From Secundilactobacillus odoratitofui DSM 19909 = JCM 15043 (GTDB lineage Bacteria; Bacillota; Bacilli; Lactobacillales; Lactobacillaceae), in contig NZ_AZEE01000001.1 of NCBI RefSeq assembly GCF_001434895.1, positions 1 through 64,000 on the forward strand: 64,000 nt of DNA. The letters run 5' to 3'. Numbering within the stretch: position 1 is the stretch's first letter; each line of letters starts with the position of its first letter. The translations under genes and the position numbers were made by a program. The notes below the pieces were generated by a model, which saw only the letters and a program-made list of their open reading frames with translations, had not been told where the DNA came from and did not search any database. Shown one piece after another: positions 58,689-64,000 of this stretch.

Positions 58689-58931
58689 CTAGAAATCAAA
58701 AACCGAGGCTTGAATATGTTGTCCGCGAACATGGCGCAGTCGCGCTTCTCGATACAAGAAGAGGTACTTTTGGCGTGCCAAAGCGGTTTGAGCAGTAATT
58801 TCTTCATCAACATCAGCGATTGCTGCCTCAGTTTGTTTGGCGTGATCCCACTCTTCCTTTGCACGCTCAATGGTCGTTAATAACCGCGCGTCATAGTCAG
58901 CTCTTAAGTGTTGCTTTTTACTACCGAACAC
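58689..58931 (-). CDS. yaaL: YaaL/DUF2508 family protein
   Basis: An 80-residue charged, helical protein of the YaaL (DUF2508) family, found after recR in most Firmicutes. No catalytic motif is visible and the function is unknown. GTG start at 58931 with AAGGA upstream, 16 nt after recR. It is the last gene of the dnaX-ebfC-recR-yaaL operon. Confidence 0.85.
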   Translation of the reverse strand: MFGSKKQHLRADYDARLLTTIERAKEEWDHAKQTEAAIADVDEEITAQTALARQKYLFLYREARLRHVRGQHIQASVFDF

Positions 58932-58947
58932 GTTTACACTTCCTTAC

Positions 58948-59547
58948 TTACATTTCTGTACGACCCTCAACGGCTTTAAATAACGTCATTTCGTCGGCGT
59001 ACTCGATATCAGTACCAACTGATAAGCCGTGCGCTAAGCGGGTGACTTTGATACCAGCCGGTTTAATCAAACGGGATAGATACATTGCGGTTGCTTCACC
59101 TTCTGGCGTTGCATTAGTGGCAACGATTACTTCTTTAACAGCTTCATTAGTTTGGAGTCGTTTCAAGAGGCTGGCCATATTTAGATCTTCTGGTCCCTTA
59201 CCTTCAATGGGTGACAAAACACCATTTAAGACGTGATACAGGCCGTGATATTCCTTCATCTTTTCCATGATCATAATGTCTTTGGCTTGTTCGACTACTA
59301 AAATCTGACTTTGATCACGGGTTTTATCTCGACAGATGTCACATGGATCACTTTCGGTTAGGTTGCCGCAAATCGAACAAAAATGTAAATCTCGCTTTGC
59401 CGAAATCAATGACTTCGCAAACCGAGTCACATCATCACTATTCATATCAATTGTGTAAAAGGCTAATCGGGTGGCGGTCTTTTGACCGATTCCCGGCAAC
59501 TTCATGTAACTATCAATTAATTGGGCAATCGGTTCAGGATATTGCAA
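58948..59547 (-). CDS. recR: Recombination protein RecR
   Basis: Ring-forming partner of RecF/RecO in recombinational repair, 199 residues. It has an N-terminal helix-hairpin-helix ([15 protein letters not shown] near 17-31), the zinc cluster CSICG...CDIC (about 57-72) and a Toprim domain ([12 protein letters not shown] and [15 protein letters not shown]). TTG start at 59547; the GGAG ribosome site is about 12 nt away. Confidence 0.96.
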   Translation of the reverse strand: MQYPEPIAQLIDSYMKLPGIGQKTATRLAFYTIDMNSDDVTRFAKSLISAKRDLHFCSICGNLTESDPCDICRDKTRDQSQILVVEQAKDIMIMEKMKEYHGLYHVLNGVLSPIEGKGPEDLNMASLLKRLQTNEAVKEVIVATNATPEGEATAMYLSRLIKPAGIKVTRLAHGLSVGTDIEYADEMTLFKAVEGRTEM

Positions 59548-59572
59548 GACTCACATTCACTCCATTCTTTAA

Positions 59573-59887
59573 CTACATACCAGGTAAATTATTGGTGTAC
59601 TTGCCAAGAGTCTGTTGACCCTCCGCATCAATTTGCTGAAGGGCATCGTTGACCGCTGCTAAAACCAGGTCACTTAACATATCCGGATCATCTGGATCAA
59701 TTGCTTTAGGGTCAATCGTGAGTGCCTTCATCACCCGTTTGCCAGAGAAAGTCGTTTTGACTAATTCATCTGGTGAAACACCCGTAAAGTCCTTACTTTC
59801 CATGACTTTTTGTTCTTCGGCCAATTGTTTTTCCATCTTTTTCATTTGCTTCATCATGTTTCCCATGTTACCCATTCCACGCATCAT
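59573..59887 (-). CDS. ebfC: YbaB/EbfC nucleoid-associated protein
   Basis: Small dimeric DNA-binding protein of the YbaB/EbfC family, 104 residues, with a Met/Lys-rich N-terminal helix and the central VKTTFSGKRVMKALTIDP strand region. Acts as a nucleoid-associated protein. ATG 59887 with AAGGATGG upstream. Between dnaX and recR, as in almost all Firmicutes. Confidence 0.95.
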   Translation of the reverse strand: MMRGMGNMGNMMKQMKKMEKQLAEEQKVMESKDFTGVSPDELVKTTFSGKRVMKALTIDPKAIDPDDPDMLSDLVLAAVNDALQQIDAEGQQTLGKYTNNLPGM

Positions 59888-59909
59888 TATTAATTACCAT
59901 CCTTATTAT

Positions 59910-61655
59910 TTAATCGGTTTTTACTTCGACAACGTCTTCACCAAAGAGTTGTTCGGCTTTTTCAACAACCTCAGTTTTAGTCGCTGGTTGTGTCTCCGCT
60001 GACGCTGAGGTCTGTTCATCGTCATGATTAGTCTCGGCAGCCGGTTTGCTTTGACCGGTCACCTTGTGTTGTTGAATGTATGTTTTACGAATTTGTGGCC
60101 ATTGATCAATTGGTACAAACACAATCTTAGGGACTTTGTGCATCAACCGGTCAAGCCCATTCTCAAGCGCATCAATTAGTTCTTGATCGCCATTAGCGTG
60201 CTCCTGCATAAATGCATTATCAAACGCAATGATGGCGCCATCCTCACTTGCCGCAACCGGTTTTGATACACCCATAACGGACCGCTGTGGGATTGACAAC
60301 ATATTCATCAAATCTCCCCAAACTTCCTGGAGTGCGGATAAATCTTGACGGGTGGCAGCGCCAAGAATTGGATAGACTTGGCCAAGGTTAACTTGACTTC
60401 GCTTAGCTGTTGGCTTTGGTGTACTCGTTACTGGCTTAGCAGGGCTTGAAACTGTCGGTGCTTGTTCTAGCTTTTGAACGGTTTGTTTTAACTGACGCAC
60501 TTCTGCCATCAAACGTTCCAACTCACCGGCATCTGCCTGACTGGTTGGTGCCGCCGCTATAGGAGTCGATTGTGGTGTCCCTGCAAGACGAACCGTTAAG
60601 ACCTCCAGATAGACATCTTCGTGGGTTGTAAACCGCATTTGTTGCTGGATATCGTTTAAGTCATCAATTGTTTGATAGAGTTGTTCTGGCGTCACACTAC
60701 TTGCCAACTTTTTGAACGATTCATCCACTTGGTCCATTTCAATTTGCGTGACTAACTCCGGCGATTGTCGATATAAGAGTAAGTCACGGGCCAAATTCAC
60801 TAAATCTTCCGTGAACCGTTCCGGGTCTTTACCATCGGCTAAAACGGCTTGAACCGTCATTAAGGCCTGCTGCGTTTGCTGAGTCGTAACCTGAGTCAAA
60901 TAGTCGACTAACAACTGCTTGCGAACAGCCCCCGTCACTAACAGCGCGTTATCTAGTGTAACGGTTTCATCGCCAAAAGAAATCACTTGATCCAAAATAC
61001 TTAAAGCATCTCGCATACCACCCTCAGAGGCTTTTGCGATAACTTTTAAGGCTTCATCATCGTAACTCAGCTTCTTTTCATCCAAAATATGCGCCATCCG
61101 TGCCAGACTATCCTTGGCTTGAATCTGCTTAAAATCAAAGCGCTGGGTTCTTGAAATAATGGTAGCGGGAATCTTGTGTGGCTCCGTCGTGGCTAAAATA
61201 AAGATCACGTTAGCTGGTGGTTCCTCAAGGGTTTTAAGTAGTGCGTTAAAAGCACCAGTTGAAAGCATATGAACTTCATCAATGATGTAGACTTTATAAT
61301 CAGCTTCTGTCGGTGCGTACTTCACTTTATCCCGAATATCGCGGATTTCTTCCACACCGTTATTGGAGGCAGCATCAATCTCAATGACATCGTTTAACGT
61401 GCCCTTTGTAATGGCCTGACAAGTCTCACACTCATTACAAGGTTCACCATCTTGTTGATGACGACAATTGACTGCTTTGGCAAAAATTTTGGCCATCGAG
61501 GTCTTACCAGTCCCACGGGGACCGGCAAATAAATACGCATGACTGGTTTGTTTTGTTTTAATTGCGTTTTTTAACGTCTGAGTAACCAGTGTTTGGCCAA
61601 TCACTTCATCAAAACGTTGTGGTCGCCACACCCGGTATAAGGCTTGGTAACTCAT
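59910..61655 (-). CDS. dnaX: DNA polymerase III subunits gamma/tau
   Basis: AAA+ clamp-loader ATPase, 581 residues. Walker A AGPRGTGKTS (about 44), the zinc cluster CNECETC (with an upstream Cys), Walker B VYIIDEVHML and the SRTQRFDF sensor are visible. From about residue 370 a Pro/Thr-rich linker leads to the tau-specific C-terminal domain. I saw no slippery heptamer for a gamma form. ATG 61655 with GAGGGA upstream. Confidence 0.96.
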   Translation of the reverse strand: MSYQALYRVWRPQRFDEVIGQTLVTQTLKNAIKTKQTSHAYLFAGPRGTGKTSMAKIFAKAVNCRHQQDGEPCNECETCQAITKGTLNDVIEIDAASNNGVEEIRDIRDKVKYAPTEADYKVYIIDEVHMLSTGAFNALLKTLEEPPANVIFILATTEPHKIPATIISRTQRFDFKQIQAKDSLARMAHILDEKKLSYDDEALKVIAKASEGGMRDALSILDQVISFGDETVTLDNALLVTGAVRKQLLVDYLTQVTTQQTQQALMTVQAVLADGKDPERFTEDLVNLARDLLLYRQSPELVTQIEMDQVDESFKKLASSVTPEQLYQTIDDLNDIQQQMRFTTHEDVYLEVLTVRLAGTPQSTPIAAAPTSQADAGELERLMAEVRQLKQTVQKLEQAPTVSSPAKPVTSTPKPTAKRSQVNLGQVYPILGAATRQDLSALQEVWGDLMNMLSIPQRSVMGVSKPVAASEDGAIIAFDNAFMQEHANGDQELIDALENGLDRLMHKVPKIVFVPIDQWPQIRKTYIQQHKVTGQSKPAAETNHDDEQTSASAETQPATKTEVVEKAEQLFGEDVVEVKTD

Positions 61656-61783
61656 GTTTAGTCCCTCGATTCTTGTTTGATCACGTCTCTAGTGTACTGC
61701 TAAATTATTATATAGTGTTTAGGTCGCAAATACTACCTGTACCCACTGTCATTTCTGCAAAATTAATTCTTTAAGCATAATAA

Positions 61784-61819
61784 GAGGACGGCAACAAAAC
61801 GATGTTTTGTCCCGTCCTC
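61784..61819 (-). terminator. Terminator of the SRP RNA gene
   Basis: Arms gaggacgg...caaaac (61784-61800) and gttttg...ccgtcctc (61804-61819) pair with a small internal mismatch; on the minus strand CTCTTATTAT follows. Confidence 0.7.
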
Positions 61820-61834
61820 ACTCATAATCATATT

Positions 61835-61926
61835 AACTTGGAACACAAGATAACACAGACTTAGTGCTGCTTCCTTCCGGACCTGACACGATTCGTAAGA
61901 TTACCCTTGTTCCAAGGCCTTGCGGC
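61835..61926 (-). ncRNA. ffs: Signal recognition particle RNA, small bacterial type
   Basis: The minus strand carries the SRP signature GTCAGGTCCGGAAGGAAGCA at the tip of a hairpin closed by CTTGGAACA/TGTTCCAAG. This is the 4.5S-like RNA that binds Ffh. The ends are set by the closing helix and the promoter, so they are accurate to a few bases. It lies between tadA and dnaX, as usual in lactobacilli. Confidence 0.93.
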
Positions 61927-61933
61927 ACTTACT

Positions 61934-61963
61934 ACTTTAGCATATTTAACGGTTCAATGCCAA
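61934..61963 (-). promoter_or_regulatory. Promoter of the SRP RNA gene
   Basis: TTGGCA (61958-61963) and TAAAGT (61934-61939) with an upstream TGC are 18 nt apart on the minus strand. Confidence 0.65.
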
Positions 61964-62476
61964 CTAATTTATTGATTTTTGTTGGTCTAATCGTTTTGAT
62001 TGCTGTTTTTGCAACTTTCGACGCTTGCGGGCCGCTTTAAAAAAAGCCTTTAATTGTTGACTAGCGTCTGCGGCCAAAACACCTTCCGTTACTTCCACTT
62101 GGTGATTAAGTCGTTGGTCGTTAAGCAACCTATAAAGGGTACTAACCGCACCAGCTTTAGGGTCACGGGCACCAAATACCACCCGCTTTAACCGACTGTT
62201 CACAATACCACCACTACACATGATGCACGGCTCTAACGTAACATACAGCGTACAATCTACTAGACGCCAGCTATTCAAGACTTGATTGGCTTCTTCAATC
62301 GCCATCATTTCCGCATGATCGACAGCGAGTTGGCTGTGTTCCCTCAAATTGTGACCGCGACCGATAATTTCATTGTCATGGACCACAACCGCCCCAATTG
62401 GAACTTCACCAATTAAAGCGGCTTTTTTTGCTTCCAACAGCGCTGCTCGCATAAATTTTTCATCAATTTTTGACAT
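61964..62476 (-). CDS. tadA: tRNA-specific adenosine deaminase TadA
   Basis: Converts A34 of tRNA-Arg(ACG) to inosine. The 170-residue protein has the zinc site His54-Ala-Glu56 (HAE) and PCIMC with Cys84 and Cys87. The C-terminus has a basic Lys/Arg/Gln-rich tail. ATG 62476 with AGAGGATG upstream. Divergent from nrdH and directly upstream of the SRP RNA gene. Confidence 0.96.
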   Translation of the reverse strand: MSKIDEKFMRAALLEAKKAALIGEVPIGAVVVHDNEIIGRGHNLREHSQLAVDHAEMMAIEEANQVLNSWRLVDCTLYVTLEPCIMCSGGIVNSRLKRVVFGARDPKAGAVSTLYRLLNDQRLNHQVEVTEGVLAADASQQLKAFFKAARKRRKLQKQQSKRLDQQKSIN

Positions 62477-62586
62477 CCGACATCCTCTTCATCGTACAGG
62501 TCATTCACAAAAAATATTTTTACCAACTAAAAGTAAGCACAGTTCCCGGTGTTGTCCCATATTTAGTATTGCAAAACCAAAACGAA

Positions 62587-62603
62587 CACAAAATATAGGG
62601 TCA
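62587..62603 (+). promoter_or_regulatory. Possible NrdR box upstream of nrdH
   Basis: The AT-rich acacaaaatatagggt loosely resembles the NrdR box pattern (ACACwATATATwTwGTGT) and lies just upstream of the predicted promoter. A second similar stretch, tcacaaaaaatattttta, is near 62505. The match is weak. Confidence 0.25.
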
Positions 62604-62609
62604 AGACGG

Positions 62610-62637
62610 TTGAAATTTCTCCAGACTGGTGTAAACT
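62610..62637 (+). promoter_or_regulatory. Promoter of nrdH
   Basis: TTGAAA (62610-62615) and TAAACT (62632-62637) are 16 nt apart, 33 nt before the nrdH start. Confidence 0.6.
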
Positions 62638-62669
62638 CTATTTATCGAGATTACATAGGAGTGATTGAA

Positions 62670-62897
62670 ATGGCAAAAGTAACTGTTTATTCAAAGAACA
62701 ACTGTATGCAATGCAAAATGACCAAGCGTTTCTTAACGGAACACAATGTGGATTTTGTAGAGCACAATATTAACGAGAGTCCACAATATATCGATTACTT
62801 AAAAGATCGTGGGTTCCAATCCCTGCCCGTCATTGAGACCGAAGACGTGAAGTTTAGCGGCTTTAGACCAGATAAACTTCAACAACTGGCCATTTAA
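62670..62897 (+). CDS. nrdH: Glutaredoxin-like NrdH redoxin
   Basis: Electron donor for the class Ib ribonucleotide reductase, 75 residues. The redox pair is Cys12-Cys15 (CMQC) and the C-terminal FSGFRPDKL is the NrdH hallmark. The ATG at 62670 has AGGAG upstream; the frame runs further upstream, antisense to tadA, but that is not coding. Followed by a hairpin terminator and then nrdE. Confidence 0.95.
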   Translation: MAKVTVYSKNNCMQCKMTKRFLTEHNVDFVEHNINESPQYIDYLKDRGFQSLPVIETEDVKFSGFRPDKLQQLAI

Positions 62898-62911
62898 CAC
62901 GCAGGCTGCAG

Positions 62912-62954
62912 GTGGCGTTGTCTGGATACCAGAAAACGTCACCTTTTTTATTTT
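62912..62954 (+). terminator. Terminator-like hairpin between nrdH and nrdE
   Basis: A 9-bp stem (62912-62920 with 62936-62944, one G-U pair), with an inner CTGG/CCAG helix, is followed by TTTTTTATTTT. There is no room for a full promoter between it and nrdE. Confidence 0.75.
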
Positions 62955-62993
62955 ACTTAATTTAACCCCAAGAGAAAAGAGTGAGTTTAAAAA

Positions 62994-64000
62994 ATGAGCT
63001 TAAAAGACCTAAAAGATGTCACCTACTACGATCTTAACAACGAAATCAATATTCCGGTTGATGGTCAAATTCCTTTGAATAAGGATCAAGAAGCCCTTGA
63101 AGCATTTCTAACCCAGAACGTGCAGCCTAACACCATGCAGTTTGATTCACTTCAAGATCGTTTTAACTACCTATTAGATAACGACTACATTGAAGCTGAT
63201 TTTTATCACAAATACCAATTTGCATTTATTCAATCATTATACGATTATTTAAATTCTCAAAACTTTCACTTTAAGTCCTTCATGGCTGCCTATAAGTTTT
63301 ACGCCCAGTACGCGTTACGTACCAATGATAATAACCTATATTTGGAACACTTCATTGATCGGGTTGCGTTGAACGCGCTTTACTTCGCTGATGGCGACGA
63401 ACGACTTGCGATGGACCTCGCCGATGAAATGGTCCACCAACGTTATCAACCAGCCACACCTAGCTTTCTTAATGCTGGTCGTAAACAACGTGGCGAACTG
63501 GTTTCTTGTTTCTTGATCCAGTCAACTGATGATATGAATACGATTGGTCGGACGATCAATTCTGCACTGCAACTTTCACGAATTGGCGGTGGCGTTGGGA
63601 TCAACCTGTCAAACTTGCGTGGTGCCGGCGACCCAATCAAACATATCGAAGGCGCCGCCAGTGGCGTTGTGCCCGTCATGAAGTTACTCGAAGATAGTTT
63701 TTCTTACTCCAACCAACTTGGTCAACGTCAAGGTGCTGGTGTGGTCTATCTCAGTGTATTTCATCCAGATATTATCGCCTTCTTATCTGCTAAAAAAGAA
63801 AACGCCGATGAAAAGATTCGGCTAAAGACCCTATCCCTTGGAATTACCGTTCCCGATAAATTCTATGAACTATGTCGTGATAACGCTGAAATGTATCTTT
63901 TCAGTCCTTATGATGTTGAACGTGAATACGGGGTGCCATTTAGCTATGTCGATATTTCAAAAGAATACGACAACATGGTTAACAACGATGCAATCGCTAA
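62994..64000 (+). CDS. nrdE: Class Ib ribonucleoside-diphosphate reductase alpha subunit, 3' end cut by window edge
   Basis: Catalytic subunit that reduces ribonucleoside diphosphates with the NrdF radical. The frame is open from ATG 62994 to the window end, 335 complete codons out of roughly 700-720 expected. It starts MSLKDLKDVTYYDLNN. The first redox cysteine is Cys172 (ELVSCFLI), and the substrate-binding GGGVGINLSNLRG follows near 198. The ribosome site (AAGAGTGAG) is weak. nrdF is presumably outside the window. Confidence 0.95.
   Translation, partial: MSLKDLKDVTYYDLNNEINIPVDGQIPLNKDQEALEAFLTQNVQPNTMQFDSLQDRFNYLLDNDYIEADFYHKYQFAFIQSLYDYLNSQNFHFKSFMAAYKFYAQYALRTNDNNLYLEHFIDRVALNALYFADGDERLAMDLADEMVHQRYQPATPSFLNAGRKQRGELVSCFLIQSTDDMNTIGRTINSALQLSRIGGGVGINLSNLRGAGDPIKHIEGAASGVVPVMKLLEDSFSYSNQLGQRQGAGVVYLSVFHPDIIAFLSAKKENADEKIRLKTLSLGITVPDKFYELCRDNAEMYLFSPYDVEREYGVPFSYVDISKEYDNMVNNDAIA

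Noticed and set aside
59910-61655. Programmed frameshift for a DnaX gamma form
   Set aside because: No A-rich slippery heptamer with a following hairpin was seen near the linker region.

Overview
The window is a stretch of core chromosome from a low-GC Gram-positive bacterium, almost certainly a member of the Lactobacillaceae; the genus cannot be fixed from the sequence alone. The evidence is the cggR-gap-pgk-tpiA-eno operon with a CggR operator, HPr kinase, a whiA-yvcK-rapZ cluster, a SecA of 787 residues, long-form HPF, CIRCE and CtsR sites, TTG and GTG starts with strong AGGAGG ribosome sites, and the dnaX-ebfC-recR-yaaL and tmk-darA-holB-yabA-rsmI gene order. No phage, insertion sequence, CRISPR array, toxin-antitoxin pair or biosynthetic cluster was seen.

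Layout. 1-1118: 5' part of a secreted, repeat-rich surface protein, cut by the window edge. 1.2-7.1 kb: glycolytic operon (minus strand) with its CggR promoter/operator. 7.2-9.2 kb: a secreted-type esterase, tRNA-Arg(CCG) and CtsR-controlled clpP. 9.2-12.1 kb: whiA, yvcK, rapZ. 12.1-14.1 kb: a divergent LysR regulator and YeiH-type membrane protein. 14.2-19.1 kb: uvrA and uvrB with a LexA-like box. 19.2-24.6 kb: an acetyltransferase, trxB, gpsA, lgt, hprK, yvlD and pspC. 24.9-33.4 kb: high-affinity phosphate uptake (phoU, two pstB, pstA, pstC, pstS) and its two-component system phoPR, led by a MinJ-like PDZ protein. 33.6-38.0 kb: prfB with a programmed frameshift, secA and hpf. 38.2-40.9 kb: comFC and comFA with divergent yigZ. 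41-46 kb: tagO, lrgA-lrgB (pyruvate-type transporter) and a KimA-like potassium importer. 46-49 kb: groES-groEL and rex. 49.2-54.9 kb: ABC-F protein, tsaD, two rimI-like genes, tsaB and an acyl-ACP thioesterase. 54.9-61.7 kb: rsmI, yabA, holB, darA, tmk, yaaL, recR, ebfC and dnaX. 61.8-64 kb: SRP RNA, tadA, nrdH and the start of nrdE.

How it works together. Several genes form one carbon-control theme: glycolysis under CggR, HprK as the sensor kinase for CcpA-dependent repression, and candidate cre sites at lrgAB, tagO and hpf. Phosphate uptake, its sensor and the PhoP-box promoter are adjacent. Potassium and c-di-AMP physiology is represented by kimA and darA. DNA repair and replication genes (uvrAB, recR, holB, dnaX, yabA) and tRNA modification genes (tsaB, tsaD, tadA) make up most of the rest. 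Many start codons were moved from the longest reading frame to the one with a good ribosome site.

I did not find a convincing undescribed system. The most useful leads are a non-canonical P-loop in one of two PstB ATPases, a 116-bp inverted-repeat element between tmk and yaaL, a long structured kimA leader, candidate cre sites, and the repeat-rich surface protein at the left edge.
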